From Coprococcus_C sp934318045 (GTDB taxonomy: Bacteria; Bacillota; Clostridia; Lachnospirales; Lachnospiraceae): 64,000 nt of DNA. Below the pieces are notes generated by a model. The model had not been told where the DNA came from. It saw only the letters and a program-made list of their open reading frames with translations, and did not search any database. The DNA is taken from contig CAKREY010000015.1 of assembly GCA_934318045.1 (NCBI GenBank), positions 3,176 to 67,175 on the forward strand. Direction: 5' to 3'. The translations under genes and the position numbers were made by a program. The first letter of the stretch is position 1; every line of letters begins with the position of its first letter. Of this stretch, positions 42,840-52,650 are shown in pieces.

Positions 42840-45149
42840 TTGAGAAAGAAAATCGGATTACTCATAGATGAATTAAATACACCATTTACTTCGGAAGCAA
42901 TCAAGGGTGCCGAACTTGGTGCTATGGCTGTCGATGCGGATATGTATATCTTTCCGGGCATGTACCTGGATGATACAAAGATATCTGACGATCATCATTT
43001 GTATGAATATCAGTATAATACATTGTTTGAGTTTGCAAACGACAATCATCTGGATATTCTGTATATCATGATGGGACTGATTGGCTGCAGAGTTGATCTG
43101 GAACGTCGGCAGAAATTTTTGTCCCAATACCTGAATATTCCTGTTGTCATCTTATATACAGAGATGCCAGGCTATCCGTCCATGATTTTTGACAACCAGA
43201 GTTCTTTTATGAAAGGGATCCGTCATCTGATCGTAGATCACGGGGCAAAAAAGATTGGGTACGTAAGCGGGCCAAAGACAAATATCGACGCGATGGAACG
43301 TCTGCAGGCTTATAAACGGGTACTCTCCGAGCAATCCATTCCTTACAATGAAAACTATGTCATCTATGGCAATTTTGAAGAAAACAGCGAAAAACTGATT
43401 GGTGCTTTTATTGCTACCCATCCGGAACTCGATGCAATTGTATTTGCAAATGACGAGATGGCAAAAGGCGGTTACCATGCATGTGCAAAGCTCGGAATCA
43501 CAATCGGCAAAGATCTGCTTGTAATCGGTTTTGACAATGCATCTTATGCGTCCACCCTGAACCCACCTCTGACGACAGTGGAAGCAAATGCGGCAGAGCT
43601 TACCTATACAGCCATCACACATATCGATGATTTTCTCGAAGACTGTTCTACCGACATGATTCGGCGTGTTCCAACCCATTATCTGCATCGTTGTTCGTGC
43701 GGATGCGAAAATTACGATTACGATACGCTTGCCAGCAAGCTGCATTTGAAAGACCTGCTCCATGAAGCAAAACGTCCGGAAGTCATCCGGCATATCATGA
43801 CGTATCTGTTTGGAACGTATACAAACACAGACCGCACCACACACCTTCAGGATGATTTGTCTGTATTCTTCCGGCTGATCTGTGATCTGACGCAATCAGA
43901 TGATATTCTCGCAGACCGTATGGATGCAAAGACATTATTTACACAGATTATCAACCAGTCGATATTTGCATATACATCCGTGGAGTTTTTTGTCAATCTC
44001 CTCTTCTCTTTACAATTTACCATGGAGCGTGAGATTTCCGATCCGGATTGCAGGATTGCATTTGTGGATGTATTTTCTTCTATGTATCAGCAGCTTTCCG
44101 TATCAAACTTCCGGACTTATCAGAAGCAATACAGCGGACTTACACAGATTACGCATCTTGTCGATGAAATCAGCGCAAATCTGTCTTCATCCGAGCTTAT
44201 GGAACTGCCATACGAATCGATTTTAAAAAATCTCGGATCGATTGGTATCCGGTCATCCTTTTTATATACCTTTAAAAACCCAATCAACCATCCACGGGAT
44301 TCTGTATTTACGAAACCGGATTCCATGCTTCTGCATGCATACACGATTGGAAATAAATCATATGGCGTTGCAAAGAAGGACCAGCTTGTCTCGATCGACA
44401 GTCTGTTCCGCAACCAGAAACTTGCGCAAGCAGAACGTGGTACTTATGTTCTCGCTCCGCTTTTTTCACAGGAGCAGTTGTTAGGTCTTATGGTATGTGA
44501 AGCAGAATTTGAACATTTCAGTCTGATTCCATCTCTCGCGATTCACATATCTGCAGCATTAAAGACAATGCTTCTGCTTGAACAGCAGCAGAAAATCAGT
44601 GAACATTTGCAAGAGAACTTAGAACAGATGTCTAAGCACAACCTGATCTTGAACGAGATTTCAAAGACCGATCAGCTGACCGGCCTTTACAACCGATGGG
44701 GATTCCTTGATTATGTAAAATCTATCATCGAAAATCCTTTGAACCACAACCGTGAAGTGCTTGTATTATATGCTGATATGGATAATTTGAAGATAATCAA
44801 CGACCGCTATGGACACGAGGAAGGAGACTTTGCACTTCGCGAGATCGGCAAGATCTTAAAAGAAGCATTCCGGAATACCGACATCATATCCCGTTTTGGC
44901 GGCGATGAATTCGTAGCTTTCGCATTGCTTGGCATCCCGAACTACGAAAAGATCATGAAACACCGGATTGAAGAAATCACCGAGCGGCACAATCAGGTAG
45001 TCCAGAAGCCTTACCGGATTGAGATGAGCATCGGTATCTGTGAAGTTACTTGCTCCAGAGATTTAAAGATAGAAAAAGTATTAGAACAGGCAGACAAGAA
45101 ATTATATATCGAAAAGAAAGCGAAAAAAGAAGGAAGAAAGCAGGTTTAA
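42840..45149 (+). CDS. Diguanylate cyclase with LacI-type ligand-sensing domain
   Basis: 769 residues. Residues 3-290 form a LacI/periplasmic-binding-like sensor (KKIGLLIDELNTPFTSE, VSGPKTNIDAMERL, AIVFANDEMAKGGYHA) but with no helix-turn-helix in front and no signal peptide, so it is cytoplasmic. A middle helical region (290-590) and a coiled coil lead to a GGDEF domain with SRFGGDEFVAF and an inhibitory RxxD site (RNTD) five residues before GGDEF. It should make cyclic di-GMP. The start is TTG at 42840-42842, 8 bases after GGGGG; the nearby ATG is out of frame. It is one of only two plus-strand genes. Confidence 0.92.
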   Translation: MRKKIGLLIDELNTPFTSEAIKGAELGAMAVDADMYIFPGMYLDDTKISDDHHLYEYQYNTLFEFANDNHLDILYIMMGLIGCRVDLERRQKFLSQYLNIPVVILYTEMPGYPSMIFDNQSSFMKGIRHLIVDHGAKKIGYVSGPKTNIDAMERLQAYKRVLSEQSIPYNENYVIYGNFEENSEKLIGAFIATHPELDAIVFANDEMAKGGYHACAKLGITIGKDLLVIGFDNASYASTLNPPLTTVEANAAELTYTAITHIDDFLEDCSTDMIRRVPTHYLHRCSCGCENYDYDTLASKLHLKDLLHEAKRPEVIRHIMTYLFGTYTNTDRTTHLQDDLSVFFRLICDLTQSDDILADRMDAKTLFTQIINQSIFAYTSVEFFVNLLFSLQFTMEREISDPDCRIAFVDVFSSMYQQLSVSNFRTYQKQYSGLTQITHLVDEISANLSSSELMELPYESILKNLGSIGIRSSFLYTFKNPINHPRDSVFTKPDSMLLHAYTIGNKSYGVAKKDQLVSIDSLFRNQKLAQAERGTYVLAPLFSQEQLLGLMVCEAEFEHFSLIPSLAIHISAALKTMLLLEQQQKISEHLQENLEQMSKHNLILNEISKTDQLTGLYNRWGFLDYVKSIIENPLNHNREVLVLYADMDNLKIINDRYGHEEGDFALREIGKILKEAFRNTDIISRFGGDEFVAFALLGIPNYEKIMKHRIEEITERHNQVVQKPYRIEMSIGICEVTCSRDLKIEKVLEQADKKLYIEKKAKKEGRKQV

Positions 45150-45169
45150 AGTCTGCTTTCTTCCTTTTT
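45130..45169. terminator. Bidirectional terminator between GGDEF gene and DUF951 gene
   Basis: A perfect 12-bp stem (45132-45143 with 45153-45164) begins inside the last codons of the GGDEF gene. It is followed by TTTTT on the plus strand and by TTCTTTTTT on the minus strand, so it can stop transcription from both convergent sides. Confidence 0.9.
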
Positions 45170-45184
45170 CCCATCATCTTTCCA

Positions 45185-45361
45185 TCATTCAACCAGCCCG
45201 CGGAATCCTTTTTCTACTGTGTTCCTTGGCAGCATTACCATATGTCCACATACTCTGCACTTCAATCGGAAATCCATACCAACCCGCAGGACTTCCCATT
45301 CGTTGCCGCCACATGGGTGTGGCTTTTTCATCCGGATTACCTGTCCAACCTGAAAATCCAT
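45185..45361 (-). CDS. DUF951 family protein
   Basis: 58 residues: MDFQVGQVIRMKKPHPCGGN, then WEVLRVGMDFRLKCRVCGH and LPRNTVEKGFRGL. This short beta-barrel-like family with a CxxC and a PHPCG motif is widespread in Firmicutes, with an unknown role, perhaps nucleic-acid binding. ATG at 45359-45361 follows AGGATAGGA. A longer frame to 45562 overlaps the HAD gene and is not used. The gene lies 55 bp after the HAD gene. Confidence 0.88.
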   Translation of the reverse strand: MDFQVGQVIRMKKPHPCGGNEWEVLRVGMDFRLKCRVCGHMVMLPRNTVEKGFRGLVE

Positions 45362-45416
45362 AGTTCCTATCCTCTTTTCTACATGACCGTCACACAGCCA
45401 TCCATATCCCGTACTG

Positions 45417-46079
45417 TCATCCCTGCAGGATAATATGCACCATCGCTTCTGCGTTTTCAGCGAGATATCTGCAGTCACAGGCTTCAAACTCTTCTTTACT
45501 GCCGTATCCAAACAGTACACCGATTGTCTCAATTCCAAACGCTCTGGCACCAAGTACATCAAATTTCCGGTCGCCCACCATGATAATATCGCTCACCGAT
45601 GGTTTTGTCTGATCCGGTGCAATGCCTGTAAGCAGATACTCAATCACCGCAGCCTTTGTATCTCTTGATTTATCAAAGGTACTGCCTGCAATGATATCAA
45701 AATATCCATCTAACCTCAGATATTCCAGAATCTGCTTTGCATAAAGCTCCGGTTTCGATGTTGCCACATACAGATGACAACCATGCGCCCGAAGTGTACG
45801 GAACGCTTCTTCCATCCCCGGCATGATGCCATTTTGATAGATGCCTTGCGTGCTATAATACTCCCGGTAATAAAGGACTGCCTGTTCTGCCTCTTTTTCC
45901 GAAAGTCCATGGAATTCCCGGAACGAATCCCGAAGCGGCGGACCAATATACGGATACAAAGATGTTCTGTTTTCTACCGTAATTCCAAACCGTGAAAGTG
46001 CATACAACACCCCATTGATGATGCCCTCTTCCGGTTCTGTGATCGTGCCATCCAGGTCAAAAAAAACATATTGGTACAT
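45417..46079 (-). CDS. HAD-superfamily phosphatase (phosphoglycolate phosphatase-like)
   Basis: 220 residues. HAD motifs: I FFDLDGTI, II VATSKPE, III near FDKSRDTKAAV, IV IMVGDRKFDVLGA. The helical cap between motifs I and II (residues 15-85) puts it in subfamily IA, close to phosphoglycolate phosphatase and PgmB. Substrate not determined. It starts one base before the CBS gene's stop region ends (gap 1 bp), so these two are cotranscribed. Confidence 0.92.
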   Translation of the reverse strand: MYQYVFFDLDGTITEPEEGIINGVLYALSRFGITVENRTSLYPYIGPPLRDSFREFHGLSEKEAEQAVLYYREYYSTQGIYQNGIMPGMEEAFRTLRAHGCHLYVATSKPELYAKQILEYLRLDGYFDIIAGSTFDKSRDTKAAVIEYLLTGIAPDQTKPSVSDIIMVGDRKFDVLGARAFGIETIGVLFGYGSKEEFEACDCRYLAENAEAMVHIILQG

Positions 46080-46080
46080 A

Positions 46081-46464
46081 TCAGTTTTTCAGATACAGAA
46101 TAATGCTCTTTCGTGTGATAATTCCGATAAAACAATCCCGGTCATCTACCACACAGAGGAAATTCCGATCCAGAATCCTTTCCATAATCTCATCTTTCTC
46201 CACAGTATTTAATACTTTGGATCCCGCATCTTTGTTGACAATATCCGCCACCTTGTACTTGCCAAGGTTCTCGCGTCCATGTTCCATGACTGCACGTAAA
46301 AAATCACCCTCGCTTGCGATTCCGACATACCGTCCCTGATTGTCAACGACCGGAATTGCCGTATACGTAGATCCAAGCAGAAATGCAACCGCCTGATCCA
46401 ACGGATCATTTGCATTTAAATAGGTCAATGTATGCTTCGGAATCAATATACTAAAAATATTCAT
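46081..46464 (-). CDS. Tandem CBS-domain protein
   Basis: 127 residues with two CBS repeats: LTYLNANDPLDQAVAFLLG to YTAIPVVDNQGRYVGIASEGDFLRAV, and the second ending FLCVVDDRDCFIGIITRKSIILYL. CBS pairs bind adenine nucleotides and act as sensors; no effector domain is attached. It may regulate the HAD phosphatase encoded 1 bp downstream. Confidence 0.9.
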   Translation of the reverse strand: MNIFSILIPKHTLTYLNANDPLDQAVAFLLGSTYTAIPVVDNQGRYVGIASEGDFLRAVMEHGRENLGKYKVADIVNKDAGSKVLNTVEKDEIMERILDRNFLCVVDDRDCFIGIITRKSIILYLKN

Positions 46465-46488
46465 ATGTAACCTCCTGGCTCATAATAA

Positions 46489-46514
46489 GCTGCTGATTCA
46501 TCCAAACCAGCAGC
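46489..46514 (-). terminator. Weak terminator-like hairpin after DAHP synthase
   Basis: A 7-bp GC-rich stem (46489-46495 with 46508-46514) 23 bp after the DAHP synthase stop, followed on the minus strand by TTATTATG. The T tract is poor. Confidence 0.4.
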
Positions 46515-46536
46515 CTATACATAAGTCTCAATTTGC

Positions 46537-47565
46537 TTACAGCTGCTCGGCCATCTCCAGAAGCAGTCTCTCTGTCTTCTTCCATCCAAGGCAAGGATCT
46601 GTGATTGACTTACCATAGCAGCCACCGCCGATTGGCTGGTTTCCATCCTCTATGTAGCTCTCTACCATAACACCCTTAACCAGATGTTTTACTTCATCGC
46701 TGTGTCTTCTGCTATGTAGAATTTCATTTACGATACGTGGCTGCTCATCCCACTTCTTACCGGAGTTGTTGTGATTTGCATCCACGATACAGGCTGGATT
46801 TACAAGCTTATACTTGCCATACGCCTCTGCCAGATACTTCAAGTCTTCATAGTGATAGTTCGGAATCGAACGTCCACTCTTACTCAGCGAACCACGCAGG
46901 ATGCAATGTGCCAATGGATTTCCATCTGTCTTTGCCTCATAACCGGAGAAAAGGAATGTATGCTTTGCCTGTGCAGCCACACAGGAATTGAGCATAACCG
47001 AGATATCTCCGCTTGTCGGATTCTTCATACCAACCGGGACATCAATACCACTCGATGTCAGACGGTGTGCCTGATTCTCCACACTTCTTGCACCGATTGC
47101 CACGTACGAGAGGATATCCTCTAAGTAAGGCCAGTTATCGGTATAGAGCATCTCATCTGCTGCAGTAAGTCCTGTCTCGCGGATTGCCTTGATGTGCATC
47201 TTCCGGATTGCTTTTACACCTTCGATGAAATCCGGCTTATCTTCCGGGTTTGGCTGATGCAGCATACCCTTATATCCGGAACCGTTTGTACGGGGCTTGT
47301 TTGTATAGATTCTTGGAATCACCAAAATCTTATCCTTGATTTTCTCTGCAACCGCTGCTAATCTGCACAGATAATCAAGCACCGAATTCTCATAATCAGC
47401 CGAACAAGGACCGATGATTGCGATGAACTTGTCTGACTCACCCGTAAATATCTTCCTGATTTCAGCATCTCTCTTTGCCTTGATTTCCTGTAACTCTTTG
47501 TCCATTGGATGTGCTGCGCGGATTTCTTCCGGTGTCGGAACCGCTTTTACCATATGTAAACCCAT
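46537..47565 (-). CDS. 3-deoxy-7-phosphoheptulonate synthase (DAHP synthase, AroFGH type)
   Basis: 342 residues of the class I alpha AroF/G/H family: AIIGPCSADYENSVLDYLCR, YTNKPRTNGSGYKGMLHQP, GARSVENQAHR, GMKNPTSGD, DANHNNSGKKWDEQ and ESYIEDGNQPIGGGCYGKSITDPC. It condenses phosphoenolpyruvate and erythrose-4-phosphate, opening aromatic amino acid synthesis. ATG at 47563-47565 follows GGAGG by 7 bases. A TATAAT at 47682-47687 could be the -10, giving a leader of over 100 nt that may fold. Confidence 0.95.
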   Translation of the reverse strand: MGLHMVKAVPTPEEIRAAHPMDKELQEIKAKRDAEIRKIFTGESDKFIAIIGPCSADYENSVLDYLCRLAAVAEKIKDKILVIPRIYTNKPRTNGSGYKGMLHQPNPEDKPDFIEGVKAIRKMHIKAIRETGLTAADEMLYTDNWPYLEDILSYVAIGARSVENQAHRLTSSGIDVPVGMKNPTSGDISVMLNSCVAAQAKHTFLFSGYEAKTDGNPLAHCILRGSLSKSGRSIPNYHYEDLKYLAEAYGKYKLVNPACIVDANHNNSGKKWDEQPRIVNEILHSRRHSDEVKHLVKGVMVESYIEDGNQPIGGGCYGKSITDPCLGWKKTERLLLEMAEQL

Positions 47566-47693
47566 TTCTTTTCCTCCAAAAAATTTTATATCTGTCACTT
47601 TGCATATGCGATGACAAGACACGTCTCCGCATACAATGACAATTTCTACGTTCTTTGAACTCTCGAAATCGTAACAGAAGTATTATAACATAT

Positions 47694-50318
47694 CTACTCG
47701 ATAGACTTCAACGATTCCGCCATATCTATTTTATCAATTTTCCGGCGCATCACCAGATCCACAATAATCAGGAATGCCAGTACAATCAGAACGCTATACA
47801 GATAACTGATATTCATGATCCTTGATGCAAATGCCACCATATCGACCTGAATCTGGGACATAACAAACCGATGCAGCAGACAGCCGAGCGGTAGTCCGAC
47901 GACAATTCCCATCAGTGTCAGTACGAAATTCTCGCGGAAAACATACGATCCTGTCTCGCCCGGATAAAAACCAAGTACCTTGATTGTTGCAATCTCCCGC
48001 ACACGCTCCGTAATATTAATATTGCTTAAGTTGAATAACACGATAAATGCAAGTGCACCCGCACTGCCGATGACAAGTCCGACAACCGCATCCATCATCT
48101 TCATCATATTCTCCACACGGTCTTTGATGTCTGCAACAACCGAGACGCTCATCACATTGGAGAGTGCAGATAATGTTCCACCTGCCTCATAAGCGGTACT
48201 GTCTGTATCAACATGCAAATACATTGTATTTGCCTCGCACGCTTTGCCAAAATACTGCTCATAGCATTCCGGTGTGATATATGCGTAGTGCCATACATAG
48301 TTTTCGAAGATTCCCGATACCGTAAGCGTCACATCTCCCGCATCCGTATCATGCAGGGTAATCGGATCGCCAACCGTCACATCCGCAATCTCCGCAATCT
48401 TCTTTGACAACATCACCTCACCGTTTCCCGGATAAGCGCTGTTCTTGGTTGTCATGTCAAACTTCACAAAGCCATCTAAATCTTCCGGCTCTGCAGCAAT
48501 CAGATACACTGTTTTAATTGCAGAAGCTGCATGATATTCTACCGTGCTTTTCAGGATTGCTGTGGAATCCTCAAAGCCATCACCAACAGCATCTTCCACC
48601 TCCTGCTGTATATCCTCATTATATGTGCCATTCAGGGTTACTTCCATATCGTAAGTATCGATATCTCCATACTGGAATTCCGCCAGATTTGATACCGAAT
48701 CCTTCACTCCAAGCCCCGTCAGGACAAGCGCCGTGCATCCGGCAATACCAAGCAGCATCATGAACATACGCTTCTTGAATCGGAATACATTTCGTGCGGT
48801 TACCTTATGTAAGAATTTCATTGGCTTCCAGATAAATGGGATCCGCTCGAGTAAGATACGTTTCCCTGCTGCCGGCGCTTTCGGCCGGATCAACTCCGCC
48901 GGCATACACCGAAGCTCATTGATGCAGGCAAGGAATGCCGTTCCCATTGAGCAAAGCAGCGATACGATCAGGCAGATTACAAAAAGTCCCGGTGAGAAAT
49001 AAAATTCAATGCCTGTTCCGAAGTCATACAACATCTTATACGCCTCAGATATTACATACGGGAACAGATAGCTTCCTCCGAAAAATCCGATCACGCATCC
49101 AAGAAATGCTGAGCTTCCGGAATAAATCAGATACTTCGCCATAATACTTCCATTCGAATAGCCAAGTGCCCGATATGTTCCGATCTGTCCACGTTCATCA
49201 TCCACCATCCGTGTCATCGTCGTCGAACAGACAAGTGCGGCAATCAGAAAGAAGAAAATCGGGAATACCTTTGCCACGCCATCGACGATGTTCGTATCAT
49301 TGTCATAGCACATATAACCGACATTCGTCGAACGATCCAGCACATACGTCTTTACATCTCCAAATGCTTTCTTCGCCGCCTGTTCTCCATATTCCTGTAC
49401 GAGTGCATCCTGCTGTTCCTGTGTAAGAGGCTGTAACTGCTCCATCTGGGCTATCTGCTCCTGTGTGAGCGTTCCGCTCTGCGCATTCTGCATCATCGCC
49501 TGTAATTCTTGCGTCTGTTTTTCAACCGCATCCTCCACAAGGGTTCTGCCCAGCTCTGTCACAAGCCGGTCATACCGATTATCTGTGACCTCCTGCAAAG
49601 ATGTCTCCATATCCGGTGTGACGTCGTCGATAAACTCATCATAAGCATCCGTGTAAATATCATAGCTATCCTGACCTTTCACATAGATTTCCTTATATGC
49701 ATCGAAGGAAAATCCATCCTCCGGAATGAAGATAAACGCACTGACCCGCCCATTTCCAAGCGTTGTCGTTCCACGTTCAATATTGATATACATCGGTGAA
49801 TTCACCGTACCGACAACTTTATATTTCTTGTGTGCAAATGCATCTTTCGTATCCTGCGTATTGCTGTCCGCAATCTCGATTTCCTGTCCGATGATATCCT
49901 GTCCCTTAAACTGATATGCATCCACCACACATTCATCGTCCGCTTCCGGCATACGCCCATCCCGCAGCTCCAGTGTATTCACATGCTCCGTAATGGACTG
50001 TGCGCGCAACACCTTCTCCTTGCCATCCGCATCTTCATAGATCATATCCTCGTAATAAGAACCATCTGCCGCCAGCACATGATCCTGCTTCCGCATTTCT
50101 TCCACAGCCTCCGTGTCAAATCCAATGGAAGAAAGCAGCCGGAAATCATAGAAGTTATACTCGCGCAGATAATGATTGCCGGTTTCCACCATGCCGGGTT
50201 TCGTCACTTTAAGCCCCGAGAAAAATCCAACACCAAGCGCAATGATTGCCAGAATTGCCAGGTACCGTCCCATACTCTGTCCAATTGTTCTACGTATATT
50301 TTTTCTATATGCCCGCAT
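47694..50318 (-). CDS. FtsX/MacB-like ABC transporter permease
   Basis: 874 residues. One N-terminal helix (residues 19-37), a large extracytoplasmic region (about 40-350), three helices around 355-465, a second external domain, and three helices at the end (about 755-860): the double-FtsX layout of lipoprotein- or peptide-related exporters. FtsX-type stretches include DDERGQIGTYRALGYSNGS and ERVREIATIKVLGFYPGE. It overlaps no gene but lies 6 bp after its ATPase gene. The substrate is unknown. Confidence 0.9.
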   Translation of the reverse strand: MRAYRKNIRRTIGQSMGRYLAILAIIALGVGFFSGLKVTKPGMVETGNHYLREYNFYDFRLLSSIGFDTEAVEEMRKQDHVLAADGSYYEDMIYEDADGKEKVLRAQSITEHVNTLELRDGRMPEADDECVVDAYQFKGQDIIGQEIEIADSNTQDTKDAFAHKKYKVVGTVNSPMYINIERGTTTLGNGRVSAFIFIPEDGFSFDAYKEIYVKGQDSYDIYTDAYDEFIDDVTPDMETSLQEVTDNRYDRLVTELGRTLVEDAVEKQTQELQAMMQNAQSGTLTQEQIAQMEQLQPLTQEQQDALVQEYGEQAAKKAFGDVKTYVLDRSTNVGYMCYDNDTNIVDGVAKVFPIFFFLIAALVCSTTMTRMVDDERGQIGTYRALGYSNGSIMAKYLIYSGSSAFLGCVIGFFGGSYLFPYVISEAYKMLYDFGTGIEFYFSPGLFVICLIVSLLCSMGTAFLACINELRCMPAELIRPKAPAAGKRILLERIPFIWKPMKFLHKVTARNVFRFKKRMFMMLLGIAGCTALVLTGLGVKDSVSNLAEFQYGDIDTYDMEVTLNGTYNEDIQQEVEDAVGDGFEDSTAILKSTVEYHAASAIKTVYLIAAEPEDLDGFVKFDMTTKNSAYPGNGEVMLSKKIAEIADVTVGDPITLHDTDAGDVTLTVSGIFENYVWHYAYITPECYEQYFGKACEANTMYLHVDTDSTAYEAGGTLSALSNVMSVSVVADIKDRVENMMKMMDAVVGLVIGSAGALAFIVLFNLSNINITERVREIATIKVLGFYPGETGSYVFRENFVLTLMGIVVGLPLGCLLHRFVMSQIQVDMVAFASRIMNISYLYSVLIVLAFLIIVDLVMRRKIDKIDMAESLKSIE

Positions 50319-50324
50319 CGTCTA

Positions 50325-51026
50325 TCACCACTCAATTTCTTCTACCGGTACAATCTGTTCATTCATCTTCACCGAAGCAATCTTACCACTTTTTACTTTT
50401 ATGATCCGGTCTGCCATCGCAGTCAGCGCCTGGTTGTGTGTGATGATGACAACTGTCATGCCACGTTTTCGGCTGCAATCCTGTAGCAGTTTTAAGATTG
50501 CCTTACCCGTCTCATAATCGAGAGCACCGGTCGGTTCATCACAGAGCAAAAGCTTCGGATTCTTCGCAAGTGCACGTGCAATCGCCACACGCTGTTGCTC
50601 ACCGCCGGACAGCTGTGCCGGAAAGTTATTCATACGCTCTTCCAGTCCGACATGCGCAAGCACCTCCGATGGATTCATCGGGTCTTTCGATAACTGGGAT
50701 GCAATCTCGACGTTCTCCAGCGCAGTCAGGTTCGGAATCAGATTATAAAACTGAAATACGAATCCGATATCCCGTCGTCTGTACGTCGCAAGCTGTTTCT
50801 TGTTGTAATCCGAAACCGCTGTGCCATCCAAACGCACTTCTCCGCTTGTCAGATGATCCATTCCACCTAAGATATTGAGCAATGTCGTCTTTCCTGCGCC
50901 GGACTGTCCGACGATCACGCAGATTTCACCTTTCCCGATTTCAAACGATGCATCCTTTAACGCTTCTACCTTGACATCACCGGTCTGATAAGTTTTGCTT
51001 ACGTTCTTAAACTCTACATAACTCAT
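50325..51026 (-). CDS. ABC transporter ATP-binding protein (MacB/LolD type)
   Basis: About 233 residues. Walker A GQSGAGKTTLLN, signature LSGGEQQRVAIARALAK, Walker B LLLCDEPTGALD and H-loop VIITHNQAL. ATG at 51024-51026 (MSYVEFKN) has AAGGA 8 bases upstream; the longer frame through 51179 reads into the foldback element and is not family-like. It pairs with the permease downstream. Its promoter must lie in or near the foldback element. Confidence 0.94.
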   Translation of the reverse strand: MSYVEFKNVSKTYQTGDVKVEALKDASFEIGKGEICVIVGQSGAGKTTLLNILGGMDHLTSGEVRLDGTAVSDYNKKQLATYRRRDIGFVFQFYNLIPNLTALENVEIASQLSKDPMNPSEVLAHVGLEERMNNFPAQLSGGEQQRVAIARALAKNPKLLLCDEPTGALDYETGKAILKLLQDCSRKRGMTVVIITHNQALTAMADRIIKVKSGKIASVKMNEQIVPVEEIEW

Positions 51027-51053
51027 TTGCATGTTCCTTTCTGATTTATCTGT

Positions 51054-51379
51054 GATAATTGCAAAATAATTCGATATACCTGAGTATAACATACTGTTTC
51101 CCTGCGATATATCAATTTCATTTGCATATAATGTATTGCAACCAAGAAATACTAAATGTTCCAATCTACAATCTCTCATGCTTCCGCAGCCGCTGCCAAT
51201 TCGCCATCCTTGGCTCAGTGGCAGCTTGTTTGAACATCGTGTTCAAACACTGCTGTTTTATTTATGGAACATCAAGTATTTCTAAGTTGCAAACATATCA
51301 TATGCTTCATGAAATTATATATCACAGGTGAACAATCATGTTATATCTCAGGCATATCCAATTATATTTTGCAATTATC
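51054..51379. repeat. 326-bp foldback (MITE-like) inverted repeat
   Basis: The ends 51054-51162 and about 51262-51379 are imperfect inverted copies of roughly 110 bp, both opening with GATAATTGCAAAATA. They match through several conserved blocks, including CCTGAG-TATAACAT and AGAAATACT-ATGTTCC. The centre holds two further small palindromes (GTTTGAACA/TGTTCAAAC and GCTGCCA/TGGCAGC). It fills the gap between the ADH stop (10 bp away) and the ABC ATPase start (27 bp away). No transposase is coded. Target duplications are not obvious. Confidence 0.75.
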
Positions 51380-51390
51380 TATAACTAATA

Positions 51391-52476
51391 TTACTTCCTC
51401 CAGCTTGCGATTCGGAGCAGCACTTCCTTATCGAGGGGATATGGACAGAGTGCCAGCTTCGCTTTATTTTCTGCTACAATATCAACAACCTGACGGATAT
51501 TTTCCTCCGGCAGGATGCCGCAGTCACTCACAACCTGGAAGAAATCTGCGAATTCGTCCACTGATGCAAACCCAATTGTCGATAACAGATATTCCTGATC
51601 TGCTATATCTGCTTCCCGGATATACCCCGGCAGGAAATAGCCGATTGCAATGCCATGCGGCACGCCAAGCTCATACGTGATCGCATAACTTAAGCTATGC
51701 GGAATCGTTGTTCCGGTCTGCGCGATCGCCATACCTGCAAGCGTTGATGCCAACAGGAAATTGCTGTAATCTTCGTCTGTCATCTCCCGCATGCCAAGCA
51801 GGGCATCCTTGCTTCGCGCCCAGACCTTTAGTCCCCGGTCAACAAACATCCGGCTGTAATCCGTCGCAGTCGTATTCAGATAGCTCTCGATCATATGTCC
51901 AAGCGCATCGATGGCAGTCTGTCCGATAACTTTCTTCGATGCAGTCTTCAGATATTTCGGATCCGCCAATGCAAGCACCGGGAATACGCGGTGCGGCAGG
52001 GATGCCTTTGTCCGTTTCGCATGGACAGTAAGCACAGCGACGCCCGTCACCTCTGATCCGGTTCCACAGGTCGTCGGAATCGTCACAACCGGAAGTGCCT
52101 TTGTATGTGCTGCACTCTCATACAGATACTCCGCATCCTTCTCCGGGTTGGCAAGCATAATCGCAATCGCCTTTGCCGCATCCATTGGCGAACCGCCGCC
52201 AATCGCAATCACGAAATCAACACCATTTCTTTTTCCAAACTCGGTCGCTTTCATGACCGTTTCCACAGATGGATTTTCCTCGATCTCATCATACTGCACA
52301 TGCTTCTTCCCATATGCATCGAGTGCTGCTTCCACATCTGCAAGCGCTCCATTCGCGCGTGCGGAATATTTTCCTGTCACAATCAGTGCGTAGCTTCCAT
52401 AGCCTGCCAATTCCTCTGCATGTACCTTTACTGCATCTATCTCCTGGTATACTTTTGTTGGTATGTAATATTTCAT
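51391..52476 (-). CDS. Iron-containing alcohol dehydrogenase family protein
   Basis: 361 residues. Group III ADH/glycerol dehydrogenase-like fold: nucleotide loop AIGGGSPMDAAKAIAIM, TTCGTGSEVTGVAVL, and metal ligands in DALGHMIESYL and PHSLSYAITYELGVPHGIAIG. The substrate is unknown. ATG at 52474-52476 follows GGAG by 7 bases; an in-frame upstream extension to 52641 lacks family similarity. A TATAAC box near 52545 may be its -10. Confidence 0.93.
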   Translation of the reverse strand: MKYYIPTKVYQEIDAVKVHAEELAGYGSYALIVTGKYSARANGALADVEAALDAYGKKHVQYDEIEENPSVETVMKATEFGKRNGVDFVIAIGGGSPMDAAKAIAIMLANPEKDAEYLYESAAHTKALPVVTIPTTCGTGSEVTGVAVLTVHAKRTKASLPHRVFPVLALADPKYLKTASKKVIGQTAIDALGHMIESYLNTTATDYSRMFVDRGLKVWARSKDALLGMREMTDEDYSNFLLASTLAGMAIAQTGTTIPHSLSYAITYELGVPHGIAIGYFLPGYIREADIADQEYLLSTIGFASVDEFADFFQVVSDCGILPEENIRQVVDIVAENKAKLALCPYPLDKEVLLRIASWRK

Positions 52477-52650
52477 ATTCTGTCTCCAATCATCTGCCTG
52501 ATTCCGAAGTTTCCCCGCGGTACAGACTTCTAATAATATGTTATAATGAATACCCATATTTTTCAAGCACAGGTTTGTGAATTGTTTGTGATTTAGCACG
52601 CCGCATATGCGATGCGATAACCGGTTTTCAGCTTTCCTCACACATCACAT

